A stretch of 64,000 nt of DNA from Butyrivibrio sp. (lineage in GTDB: Bacteria; Bacillota_A; Clostridia; Lachnospirales; Lachnospiraceae): contig JAILOW010000125.1 of assembly GCA_024690635.1 (NCBI GenBank), positions 1 to 64,000 of the forward strand. Reading direction: 5' to 3'. The position numbers were made by a program, and so were the translations under genes. Of this stretch, positions 7,545 to 16,021 are shown piece after piece. The notes under the pieces were generated by a model that worked only from the letters and a program-made list of their open reading frames with translations, did not search any database and had not been told where the DNA came from. Each line of letters starts with the position of its first letter. Position 1 is the first letter of the stretch.

Positions 7545-9164
7545 ATGCCCGGATCACCTAAAACCAGAATAGCTCTTTCCGAGTTATTCATTTGTCTTTA
7601 CTTCATACTGATGTTTTCCATGCGTATGTGGGGCGTATATGAGAGCAAAGCTCTCTATGGGCCTCTCCTTTTGTTGGGATTTGGCTTGTGGGGCATCAGC
7701 CTTTTACTGACAGAGCACACACTCTTTGAGTGGCTGTGGATAGCAGCGCTTATGCTGCTGGCAGGGCTTGTGTATGTAAGCTCCGGTGAAAAGGGGCTTT
7801 TGATGTATTTTGCCCTGATGATAGGAATGAAAGTAGCCAATGCTAAAAGGCTCATTAAATGGGGAGCTGTTTTTGGCTCTGCCGGAATGCTTGTAATGAG
7901 CTTTTTGACTGCTTTTGGCTTTATTGAGGATGCTGTTTATATTCAAAAGAGATCCTTTGTGGGAGACGTTCTTCGCCATGCCCTTGGTTCGCCCCATCCT
8001 AACACTCTCGGCACTTCCTTTACGATCATCGCCATGATGGTGCTCTTTTACATAGGGCATGAGAATAAAAAGAAGGTATGGAAAGCTTCAGCCATACTTT
8101 TTGCCATCGCCTGCTATATCTATCTCTATGGTCAGAGCAGAACCGGAATTGCGGTGACCACAGGCGTTCTGGCACTTAACATAATTTATACCTACAGAAG
8201 AAAAATAGGAAAACCGGAGAAACTGGTGCTGACTCTTTTGATCCCTGTGACAGTACTGATATCCGTAGTATTTCCTTACTTTTTTACAGATGAGACCTAC
8301 AAAAAGGTAAAGGCTTTGGATCCCACATTTTTCGTTCGTTTCCGCTACGGCCATTACTATTTTATGAACAATAAAGTGACTGCCTTTGGCGGAAGGCTTG
8401 CTAATCCCGATGACAAGCTCTACGGTATCGATCCTTCCAACCTGCAGCTCCTTTTGCAGATGGGATTTATCGCATTCGTGCTTGTGACTTGCATGTGGGC
8501 ACTTCTTATCTATAGAGATGTAAAAGAAAACCGCATAGATGAGCTGATCATAGTGTTCTCTCTTCTGGTAATGGGTATCACTGATCCGCTTTTATATAAC
8601 ATCAGCTTTAAAAACATTGCCTTTGTATTTATCGGGGCGGCACTTTACAGATATTCCGACAAGGTGACGGAAAAGCTTCCGGAGATTTTTGCAAAAAAGA
8701 TCCGGATCATCAATATAAAAAACGCGTTTCTTCCGGCGGAGAGTAAAGAAAGTCGCGAGGTGATCATGGACGGGCACCTGCTCATCCCCTGCATCGCAGC
8801 GGCTCTTTTCCTTCTGATCGCCATCCTTGGCTACAGCCTGACACCTAACCCTGATTATGTGCTTCTTGACAGGAACACAAGAGAGCATACCCTTATAAAA
8901 AACCTTGAGGGCAGGACCTATACCCGTGATGAGATCGCACAGATCAAGGATGAAGGGAACCTTGTTATAAATTATTCCGGGGAAGATGAGCTTATGTATG
9001 CCTATTATTCCCGTGAGGATGCACCTGTCCGGGGAGGCTATTATGCCCCAAACCTTGCAAGAATGGAAAAAGTAAGATTCTGGGTAAGCGTATTCGTGTG
9101 GGGAACGGCTTTTTGTGCTATTATTAGCAGAGGCATATGGAGAGGAAAAAATGAAAAGAAGTAG
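7545..9164 (+). CDS. O-antigen polymerase / ligase-like membrane protein (Wzy-type)
   Basis: 539 aa with roughly a dozen hydrophobic segments. Two features fit Wzy/WaaL proteins: a large hydrophilic loop in the middle (about residues 245-300, beginning FFTDETYKKV and containing FVRFRYGHYYF) and the sequence LYGQSRTGIA in a preceding helix, since SRTG/SRSG is common in O-antigen polymerases and ligases. The C-terminal 100 residues form a second soluble segment between the last two helices. The ATG at 7545 follows GGGGATAAG. It probably polymerises lipid-linked repeat units outside the membrane. It overlaps the next gene by 14 bases. Wzy proteins are poorly conserved, so the assignment rests on topology and context. 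Confidence 0.7.
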   Translation: MPGSPKTRIALSELFICLYFILMFSMRMWGVYESKALYGPLLLLGFGLWGISLLLTEHTLFEWLWIAALMLLAGLVYVSSGEKGLLMYFALMIGMKVANAKRLIKWGAVFGSAGMLVMSFLTAFGFIEDAVYIQKRSFVGDVLRHALGSPHPNTLGTSFTIIAMMVLFYIGHENKKKVWKASAILFAIACYIYLYGQSRTGIAVTTGVLALNIIYTYRRKIGKPEKLVLTLLIPVTVLISVVFPYFFTDETYKKVKALDPTFFVRFRYGHYYFMNNKVTAFGGRLANPDDKLYGIDPSNLQLLLQMGFIAFVLVTCMWALLIYRDVKENRIDELIIVFSLLVMGITDPLLYNISFKNIAFVFIGAALYRYSDKVTEKLPEIFAKKIRIINIKNAFLPAESKESREVIMDGHLLIPCIAAALFLLIAILGYSLTPNPDYVLLDRNTREHTLIKNLEGRTYTRDEIAQIKDEGNLVINYSGEDELMYAYYSREDAPVRGGYYAPNLARMEKVRFWVSVFVWGTAFCAIISRGIWRGKNEKK

Positions 9165-10587
9165 AACCAGTTACCCCATCAGAAGGGTGTTTCTGTTAGA
9201 TGAATTATCGATTATATTGTCACTTTTTCTGGCGTACCTTGTGCGCCACTACTACCGCCTTGGGGAGTTTTTTACCCTCATAGGTGGTCTTTACAGGACG
9301 CTACTGGCGACCCTGTTTCTTATTTGCATCGTAGTATTTCTTCTTTACGACTATCGCAAGCCTTCCATTTTTGAAATGGATCCTTTTGAAAACCTTGTTT
9401 CGGTGACAAAAAGCCGCATCATTGCGGTGGCGCTTACAATTGCCTATCTGTACATTGTTCAGCGAAGCAAACAGGCATCCCGAACTATTCTGATATTGCT
9501 TCTGTTCTTCAGCATAGTTCTTGGTTACGCTTTCAGAATGCTCTTTAGGCAATACGGCAAGAAGAGATATTTTGCGTCTGAAAAGATAAATACATTAAAG
9601 ATCACAGCGCCTTTTGCCGCTGATGAAGATATTGAAAAGATGCTTAATGAAGGTAGTTACGACGAAGCTCTGATCATCGGATCAGATACGGATCCCGAGG
9701 GAGCTGAGAGAGTAATAAGGCTTCTTGAATCAAAAAAAGTCAGGACTTATCTTGGACTTTCTGCTCTTGGCTATAACGTTAAGTCCGGAATCGTCACTGA
9801 TATCAAAAGGCACGCTACAATTCCTGTATCCGTGCGCTTTGAAAAGTTCCCCTTATTTGGAGTTGACTATTCCATCGCCCGTACAGAGGAAGCGGTGCTT
9901 CATGTCATCAGACATATAAAAGAGCTTTCGGGTCAGTATATCTGCTTTTCCAATGTTCACACTTCCGTAATGGCAAGGGAAAACAGGGAGTACGCAGATG
10001 TTTTAAACAGCTCTGCCTTTACCTTCCCTGACGGAAATCCCATAGCCCAGCTTCAGAGAAAGAGAGGCGTTATCGGCGCCGAGCGTGTTGCGGGACCTGA
10101 CTTTATGGAGCATATGTTCAGAGATACGCAGGACGGCCGCATCAGCCATTTCTTTTACGGAGCAAGTCAGGAGACTTTGGATGCTCTTAAGGAAAGACTT
10201 GAGAAAAAGTATCCCGGCATTGTGATAAAGGGACTGTATTCACCGCCCTTCAGAGCTCTTTCTGACGAGGAAGATGCTGCGGACGTTGATATGATAAATG
10301 ACTCCGGCGCAGACATAGTCTGGATCGGACTTGGCGCTCCCAAGCAGGAAAAATGGATGCAGGCTCACAAAGGCCGTATAAAGGGAGTTATGATGGGAGT
10401 CGGAGCAGGCTTTGACTTTCATGCGGGAACCATCAAGAGAGCTCCCAAGTGGATTCAGAAGGTGGGACTTGAGTGGCTTTACCGCCTCTTCCAGGACCCC
10501 GGCAGGCTGATAAAGCGTTATCTTGTTACAAATATAAAGTTCTTATGGTACCTTGGCGTTGATTTGATTTTTAAAAAGAGAGTATGA
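9151..10587 (+). CDS. WecG/TagA/CpsF glycosyltransferase with membrane N-terminus resembling a polyprenyl sugar transferase
   Basis: 478 aa from ATG 9151 (GGAGAGG upstream; the frame is open further 5'). The first ~125 residues hold four to five membrane helices, and residues 125-230 a Rossmann-like soluble region (AFRMLFRQYGKKRY...EALIIGSD). This is the layout of the N-terminal half of WbaP/WcaJ-type polyprenyl-phosphate sugar transferases. The catalytic C-terminal half of that family is replaced by a GT26 domain: NVHTSVMARENREY, FPDGNPIAQLQRK, ERVAGPDFM, WIGLGAPKQEKWM and GVGAGFDFHAG. GT26 enzymes add the second sugar (for example ManNAc) to a lipid-linked primer. The next gene is a full initiating transferase, so this one probably acts second. 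The hybrid architecture is unusual. Confidence 0.85.
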   Translation: MKRSRTSYPIRRVFLLDELSIILSLFLAYLVRHYYRLGEFFTLIGGLYRTLLATLFLICIVVFLLYDYRKPSIFEMDPFENLVSVTKSRIIAVALTIAYLYIVQRSKQASRTILILLLFFSIVLGYAFRMLFRQYGKKRYFASEKINTLKITAPFAADEDIEKMLNEGSYDEALIIGSDTDPEGAERVIRLLESKKVRTYLGLSALGYNVKSGIVTDIKRHATIPVSVRFEKFPLFGVDYSIARTEEAVLHVIRHIKELSGQYICFSNVHTSVMARENREYADVLNSSAFTFPDGNPIAQLQRKRGVIGAERVAGPDFMEHMFRDTQDGRISHFFYGASQETLDALKERLEKKYPGIVIKGLYSPPFRALSDEEDAADVDMINDSGADIVWIGLGAPKQEKWMQAHKGRIKGVMMGVGAGFDFHAGTIKRAPKWIQKVGLEWLYRLFQDPGRLIKRYLVTNIKFLWYLGVDLIFKKRV

Positions 10588-10591
10588 CCAA

Positions 10592-12037
10592 ATGAACCAA
10601 AAATACAAAGTGATTCAGACATATACGCTGTGGGCCATTGATATGGTCTGTATTCTGGCGTCATATCTTTTGGCAACCTGGCTTCGTTACAACGGCAAAA
10701 ACGATTGGGGAGATAAAAGGCTCCATTACATGGTATGCGTGGTATTTCTCCTTGTTTGCGTTATATACTCCTTCCTTGCTGACTGGAACAGGGATTTCAT
10801 GACAAGAGGCTACATAATGGAGCTTTTCTCCGTTATCAGGTTCGTGGCAATTATGCTAATAGCCACTATTGCTATAGTATTCTTTCTGAAATGGTCTTCA
10901 ATTATGTCCAGATTCGTTATCGGTAATTTCATCTGGATGGACATCCTCTTTACCTACATTGCCAGGATACTGTTCAAGTACTTTTTTAGGCGCCACATCT
11001 GCAGCGACAATAACGTAAGCCGCGTGGTTGTGATCTCCGAAAAAGGCCTTATGGAAAAGACACTTAAAAAGCTTGAAGAGCAGTCGGGACTACTTGGCTA
11101 CAAGGTAGTAAGAGCCTACTGCGCCGATGTTGAAAAGAGCGACTCTGAAAGGATTGGGGAGCTTGATCCCAACTGGCATATCGGAGATGTGCATGTGCAC
11201 TACGGCATAGAAGATATCACAAGCCGCCTTATCACAGATCCTTTTGACGAAGTATTTATAAATACCCCCAATATTCCTCAGACACGAATGCAGGATATCA
11301 TCCTGGGATTTGAGGAAATGGGCGTTACGACTCACTATAACCTTGAACTTCCGAATGTTGGCAAGGCAAGCACTGCGGTTGGTGAGTTTATAGACTATTC
11401 CGTTCTCACCTATTCCATGAACAGAACAAGCTACAAGAGACTCTTTATTAAGAGGATCATAGATATTGTAGGAGGCCTGGTAGGCTTTGTGCTTACAGGC
11501 ATCATCACACTTTTCCTTGCTCCTGCCATAAAGCTTGATTCTCCCGGACCTGTTTTCTTTTCACAGACCAGAATAGGCAAAAACGGCCGAAGGTTCAGGA
11601 TCTACAAGTTCCGCTCCATGTATACGGATGCGGAGGAGCGTAAAAAAGAGCTTGAAAAGCAAAACGAGATGAGCGGTCTTATGTTCAAGATGGAAAATGA
11701 TCCCCGTGTTACCAAAGTGGGCTCCTTTATCAGAAAGACCAGTCTCGATGAGTTCCCTCAGTTTTTGAATGTCCTTAAGGGCGAGATGAGCCTTGTGGGA
11801 ACACGTCCGCCCACAGAAGAAGAGTTCCTTCAGTACAATGAGCACTACAGAAGGAGACTTTCCATGACTCCCGGGCTGACTGGATTATGGCAGATCAGTG
11901 GCAGAAGCGATATTGAGGATTTCGACGAGGTTGTAAAGCTTGACCTTAAATATATCGATAACTGGAGCCTTACAGAGGACTTCAAGATCCTGCTGCAGAC
12001 AGTGGGCGTTGTTATTTTTGGAAAAGGTGCAAAGTAA
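10592..12037 (+). CDS. Polyprenyl-phosphate sugar-1-phosphate transferase (WbaP/WcaJ/CpsE type)
   Basis: 481 aa. The N-terminal ~130 residues have four to five membrane helices, followed by a soluble Rossmann-like segment (VVVISEKGLMEKTL). The conserved catalytic C-terminal domain starts near residue 285: LFIKRIIDIVGGLVG (re-entrant helix), SPGPVFFSQTRIGKNG, FRIYKFRSMYTDAEE, TSLDEFPQFLNVLKG, SLVGTRPP and TPGLTGLWQISGRS. The DE pair in LDEFPQ and the KFRSM block are family hallmarks. It transfers sugar-1-phosphate from a UDP-sugar to undecaprenyl phosphate at the cytoplasmic face, starting repeat-unit assembly. It begins 4 bases after the GT26 gene and is 3 bases before the UDP-sugar epimerase. 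Confidence 0.92.
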   Translation: MNQKYKVIQTYTLWAIDMVCILASYLLATWLRYNGKNDWGDKRLHYMVCVVFLLVCVIYSFLADWNRDFMTRGYIMELFSVIRFVAIMLIATIAIVFFLKWSSIMSRFVIGNFIWMDILFTYIARILFKYFFRRHICSDNNVSRVVVISEKGLMEKTLKKLEEQSGLLGYKVVRAYCADVEKSDSERIGELDPNWHIGDVHVHYGIEDITSRLITDPFDEVFINTPNIPQTRMQDIILGFEEMGVTTHYNLELPNVGKASTAVGEFIDYSVLTYSMNRTSYKRLFIKRIIDIVGGLVGFVLTGIITLFLAPAIKLDSPGPVFFSQTRIGKNGRRFRIYKFRSMYTDAEERKKELEKQNEMSGLMFKMENDPRVTKVGSFIRKTSLDEFPQFLNVLKGEMSLVGTRPPTEEEFLQYNEHYRRRLSMTPGLTGLWQISGRSDIEDFDEVVKLDLKYIDNWSLTEDFKILLQTVGVVIFGKGAK

Positions 12038-12040
12038 AGA

Positions 12041-13114
12041 ATGCTGAAAAAAAACATAGATCTGAAAGATAAAAGAATACTGGTCACAGGTGCCGCAGGT
12101 TTTATCGGAGCAAACCTTGTGACCGAGCTTGTGAAAAGATATCCGAAATGCAAAATCGTCGGCATCGACAATATGAACGATTACTACGATGTCTGGATAA
12201 AGAACTACAGGCTTGATAAGGTCGCTGAGGCAGTGGGCTCTGATGATCAGTTTGAACTGGTACGCGGCAGTATTGCTGACAGAGATCTTTTGGACAGGGT
12301 CTTTGATGAGTTTAAACCTCAGGTTGTGGTAAACCTTGCGGCTCAGGCTGGAGTCAGGTATTCAATTGAAAACCCCGATGCCTATATAGAGTCCAACATG
12401 ATAGGCTTTTACAATATTCTTGAAGCCTGCAGACATTCCTATGATGATGGCGAAGGAGTGGAGCATCTGGTTTATGCCTCCAGTTCCAGCGTTTACGGCA
12501 GCAACAAAAAGATCCCCTACAGCGTAGAGGACAAGGTGGACAATCCCGTATCCTTATACGCTGCTACCAAAAAGTCCAACGAGCTTATGGCTCATGCCTA
12601 TTCCAAGCTCTACGGCATTCCTTCTACAGGGCTTAGATTCTTTACTGTATACGGCCCCGCGGGACGCCCGGACATGGCATATTTTGGCTTTACCAACAAG
12701 CTCATTAAGGGCGAGACCATAAAGATATTTAACTATGGCAACTGCAAGCGTGATTTTACCTATGTGGATGACATAGTTGAGGGTGTTATAAACGTTATGC
12801 AAAAGTCCCCCGACGAAAACGAGAATGGGGCAAAATACAAGGTATACAACATCGGAAATAATGATCCTGTAAACCTTCTTGATTTTGTTGATATCCTTCA
12901 GCAGGAGCTTGTGGCAGCAGGGGTTCTTCCTGCGGACTTTGATTTCGAAGCCCACAAGGAGCTTGTCCCCATGCAGCCCGGTGACGTTGAGATCACCTAT
13001 GCCGATGTGACAGCTCTTTCCGAGGACTTTGGATTTAAGCCTTCAACACCTCTAAGAGAAGGCCTTAAGAAGTTTGCTGCCTGGTACAGCGAGTACTACC
13101 GCATAGGCGGATGA
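12041..13114 (+). CDS. UDP-glucuronate 4-epimerase-like NAD-dependent epimerase
   Basis: 357 aa, extended short-chain dehydrogenase fold. GAAGFIGANL near residue 18 is the NAD-binding loop. AAQAGVRYSIENP, ASSSSVYG and SLYAATKKSNELM (catalytic YxxxK) followed by RFFTVYGPAGRPDMA are the signatures of UDP-glucuronic acid 4-epimerases (CapI/GAE type). The pathway product would be UDP-galacturonate from UDP-glucuronate. The 357-residue length is normal for the family (about 335-370). The ATG at 12041 has only a weak AAGG upstream, and translation may be coupled to the preceding gene, which ends 3 bases earlier. A UDP-glucose dehydrogenase is not visible in the window. Confidence 0.85.
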   Translation: MLKKNIDLKDKRILVTGAAGFIGANLVTELVKRYPKCKIVGIDNMNDYYDVWIKNYRLDKVAEAVGSDDQFELVRGSIADRDLLDRVFDEFKPQVVVNLAAQAGVRYSIENPDAYIESNMIGFYNILEACRHSYDDGEGVEHLVYASSSSVYGSNKKIPYSVEDKVDNPVSLYAATKKSNELMAHAYSKLYGIPSTGLRFFTVYGPAGRPDMAYFGFTNKLIKGETIKIFNYGNCKRDFTYVDDIVEGVINVMQKSPDENENGAKYKVYNIGNNDPVNLLDFVDILQQELVAAGVLPADFDFEAHKELVPMQPGDVEITYADVTALSEDFGFKPSTPLREGLKKFAAWYSEYYRIGG

Positions 13115-13144
13115 AATTAGTAGTAAAGGTAATTTGTCAGACAT

Positions 13145-14311
13145 ATGGCTGGTTCATTAAAAAAGTATGATCGCATAATCATAGGCGCCGGCCTTTACGG
13201 CCTGTATTCAGCTCTTTTTTGCGCAAATAAGGGGCTGTCTGTTTTGGTACTTGAAAAAGAGCCTGATTCTTTTTCAAGGGCAACCTACATAAATCAGGCA
13301 AGAGTGCATATGGGCTATCACTACCCAAGGAGCCTTTCCACCGCCACCAAATCCGCAGGATATTTCAGGCGTTTTGTGGAGGACTACGGATTTTGCATAC
13401 ATGATAAATTTGAACAGATCTATGCTACAAGCGCGGCTTTTTCCTGGACCAATGCAGAGCAGTTTAAGGAGTTCTGCAGAGCTGCAAAGATAAAGTGCGA
13501 AGAAGTCCCTGCAGGCAGATGGTTTAAACCCGGCATGTGCGACGGAGCTTTCCTTACAGAGGAATATACCTATGATGCACATATTTTAAGGGATTACTTC
13601 CTAAGTGAGATCGGAAAACTTTCAAATATCACACTCTCTTTTGACTCGGAGATACAGGAGATCATAAGAGACGGAAGTGATTACAGGATGCGGGTAGAGC
13701 ATGGACATGGCGCGGAGACAGAAAGTGCGGAGTATGCCACAGGCTTTATCCTTAATTCGACCTATGCTTCCGTTAATCAGATAATCAAAAAGGTATTTCC
13801 CGAGGATGCCTTTGCCATTAAATATGAGCTTTGCGAGATCATCCTCTGCGATGTTGATGAAAATCTTAAGTCCACGGGGCTTACCGTGATGGACGGACCC
13901 TTTTTCTCCATCATGCCCTTTGGATGCACCGGGCAGCATTCGCTTACTTCCGTGACCTTTACGCCTCATGTTACAAGCTATGATGAGCTTCCAACCTTTG
14001 GATGTCAGGCAAGGGGATCGGAGAGTGGTTACAAATGCTCGCCACAGAGCCTTGGAAACTGCAACAGATGCCCCAGAAAGCCTGAATCTTCCTGGGATTA
14101 TATGAGCCATCTGGCTTTCAAATACATGAAGGATGAATATGGCTTCAGATACAAAGAATCACTTTTTTCCATGAAGCCCATATTAAAGAGCTCTGAGATT
14201 GATGATTCAAGGCCTACTTCCATCAGGGTGCATTCGCAGGAACCCACCTTTATAAGTGTTCTTTCCGGCAAGATCAATACTGTTTACGATCTTGATGAAT
14301 TATTGGTCTGA
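13145..14311 (+). CDS. FAD-dependent oxidoreductase (DAO/amino-acid-oxidase-like)
   Basis: 388 aa. The N-terminus YDRIIIGAGLYGLYSALF is a GxGxxG FAD-binding fold, and LVLEKE ends the second strand with the ribose-binding glutamate. RATYINQARVHMGYHYPRS and the C-terminal half fit the D-amino-acid-oxidase superfamily proteins that occur in polysaccharide loci. An unusual cluster of four cysteines lies near residues 285-315 (GCQ, KCSP, NCNRCP), which may bind metal or a cluster. The likely role is oxidation of a sugar or amino-linked substituent, but the substrate is unknown. A 30-base gap separates it from the epimerase, and a GT2 gene follows within 35 bases. Confidence 0.75.
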   Translation: MAGSLKKYDRIIIGAGLYGLYSALFCANKGLSVLVLEKEPDSFSRATYINQARVHMGYHYPRSLSTATKSAGYFRRFVEDYGFCIHDKFEQIYATSAAFSWTNAEQFKEFCRAAKIKCEEVPAGRWFKPGMCDGAFLTEEYTYDAHILRDYFLSEIGKLSNITLSFDSEIQEIIRDGSDYRMRVEHGHGAETESAEYATGFILNSTYASVNQIIKKVFPEDAFAIKYELCEIILCDVDENLKSTGLTVMDGPFFSIMPFGCTGQHSLTSVTFTPHVTSYDELPTFGCQARGSESGYKCSPQSLGNCNRCPRKPESSWDYMSHLAFKYMKDEYGFRYKESLFSMKPILKSSEIDDSRPTSIRVHSQEPTFISVLSGKINTVYDLDELLV

Positions 14312-14343
14312 CAGGGCTTTAAAGCTGTTATAAGAGGAAATAT

Positions 14344-15279
14344 ATGGAAAACAAATTTGTTTCACTGGTCGTTTACATGCATAATGACGAAGTCAGGATC
14401 GAAAACTTTTTTGACGCGGTTCTTCCTGTGATCGGAGAGACCTTCAAAAAGTACGAGATCATCTGCGTTGACGATGCATGTAGCGACGATACTGTGGAAA
14501 AGATAAGAGAATATGCGGATGAGAAAAGCCTTAGCGGTATTATCTCCGTGATCCACATGGGATTTTATCAGGGCATTGAGCCTTCAATGAACGCCGGAAG
14601 GGACATTGCCATAGGTGACCTTGTTTATGAGTTTGACAAGGCGACTGTGGACTATGACACCAAGCTGATCGTTGATGTCTATGATGAGATGGTAAAAGGA
14701 AATGACATAGTGGCGGCTTCCTGCAACAAAAAGGGACGCTTTACGTCACGACTTTTCTACGGAGTGTTTAACAGATACAGTAAGTCTTTTTCCAAGATAG
14801 GCCCCGAGACCTTCAGGATAGTATCAAGGCGCGCCATCAACAGGATAAAGACAATAGGAAGCCACATACCATACAGAAAGGCTGTTTATGCCAACTGTGG
14901 ACTAAAGATGGCTACCATTAAATATGAGCCCAAGCCCTGTGGCGCAGGAAATATTTACGGGTCCTTTTCCGAGAGGCGAGAGCTTGCCTTTGATACCTTC
15001 ATTTATTTTACAAATGTTATGGAGCACATTTCCGCAGTGCTTAGCGGAGGGTTCCTTTTACTGACTCTTGGCTGCCTTATTTATTCGGTTTTGGACCATT
15101 TCCTTGGAAATGAGATAGCATCGGGCTGGCCGTCACTTATGAGCCTTATGTCCATAGGGTTCTTTGGAGTATTTTTGCTCCTTACCATAGTGCTTAAATA
15201 CCTGGCGGTTATGCTGAATCTGATTTTCAGGCAGCAGCGCTACCTGGTGGCAGATATAGAAAAGATAGTTGGGAAGTGA
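14344..15279 (+). CDS. GT2 glycosyltransferase with two C-terminal membrane helices (GtrB/DPM-like)
   Basis: 311 aa. The N-terminal GT-A domain starts SLVVYMHNDE and has IICVDDACSDDTVEKI, the nucleotide-binding half. The usual DxD-containing segment is replaced by YEFDKATVDYDT, so metal binding may use other residues. Two hydrophobic helices (about residues 230-252 and 265-290) follow, as in enzymes that load a single sugar onto polyprenyl phosphate. ATG 14344 has GAGG 6 bases upstream. It is followed 5 bases later by another GT2. The acceptor is probably undecaprenyl phosphate for use by one of the GT-C-like proteins downstream. Confidence 0.75.
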   Translation: MENKFVSLVVYMHNDEVRIENFFDAVLPVIGETFKKYEIICVDDACSDDTVEKIREYADEKSLSGIISVIHMGFYQGIEPSMNAGRDIAIGDLVYEFDKATVDYDTKLIVDVYDEMVKGNDIVAASCNKKGRFTSRLFYGVFNRYSKSFSKIGPETFRIVSRRAINRIKTIGSHIPYRKAVYANCGLKMATIKYEPKPCGAGNIYGSFSERRELAFDTFIYFTNVMEHISAVLSGGFLLLTLGCLIYSVLDHFLGNEIASGWPSLMSLMSIGFFGVFLLLTIVLKYLAVMLNLIFRQQRYLVADIEKIVGK

Positions 15280-15283
15280 TGAT

Positions 15284-16021
15284 ATGAATGTGAATATTCT
15301 TTTCCCTGTATTAAATGAGCACCTTCGCCTTGAAAAGGGTATCGATAAGTGTGTTGCGTACATAAGGGATAACATAAAAGAGCCCTGCAGGCTTACCATA
15401 GTGGACAATGGCTCCGATGACGATACTCCCGATATCGCCAAAAGACTCACCGCAAAATATCCTGAGGTTGAGTATGTGAGGATCGAAGAAAGAGGCGTGG
15501 GAATAGCTTTTAAGACCGGAGTTAAGAGATCTGAGAGCGATATTGTGGGCTACATGGACATCGACCTGTCTACGGATCTTTCTTACCTTAAAAAGACCAT
15601 TCAGCTTTTTGAAACAAACAAAAGACTTCAGTATGTCAATGGTTCCAGATTTAGCAAGGATTCGGTGACAAAAGGCAGAAAATGGTACAGAAAGATAACC
15701 AGCGCAGGCCTTGTGTTCATACTAAAGGCAGTGTTTGACATGAAGGCAACGGATGCTCTTTGCGGATTTACGTTCCTTCGCACTGATGTGGCGAAAAAGC
15801 TGGTGAAACAGTGCACCGACGACAAGGGATGGTTCTATACGGTGGAGCTTCTTTTAAGAGCTGAAAAGCAGGGCATTAACATCTACGATATGCCCATAGA
15901 GTGGGTTGAGGACTACGATACAACAGTTAATGTGCCAAAGACCATCAAAAACTACATTGTTCGTATCGTGAAACTAAAGAGAGTTTTCAGAAAAGAGAAA
16001 AGATATGTTGAAGCGAATTGA
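15284..16021 (+). CDS. GT2 glycosyltransferase (dolichyl-phosphate mannosyltransferase-like)
   Basis: 245 aa from ATG 15284, placed just after the previous stop; an upstream in-frame TTG (15269) is less likely. The domain begins MNVNILFPVLNE, has IVDNGSDDDTPDIA and the metal-binding GYMDIDLSTDLSY, and later DALCGFTFLR, all features of DPM-type polyprenyl-phosphate glycosyltransferases. No membrane helix follows, so it is soluble or peripheral. Together with the preceding GT2 it would supply lipid-linked sugars. Its last 17 bases overlap the aminotransferase gene that follows. Confidence 0.8.
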   Translation: MNVNILFPVLNEHLRLEKGIDKCVAYIRDNIKEPCRLTIVDNGSDDDTPDIAKRLTAKYPEVEYVRIEERGVGIAFKTGVKRSESDIVGYMDIDLSTDLSYLKKTIQLFETNKRLQYVNGSRFSKDSVTKGRKWYRKITSAGLVFILKAVFDMKATDALCGFTFLRTDVAKKLVKQCTDDKGWFYTVELLLRAEKQGINIYDMPIEWVEDYDTTVNVPKTIKNYIVRIVKLKRVFRKEKRYVEAN

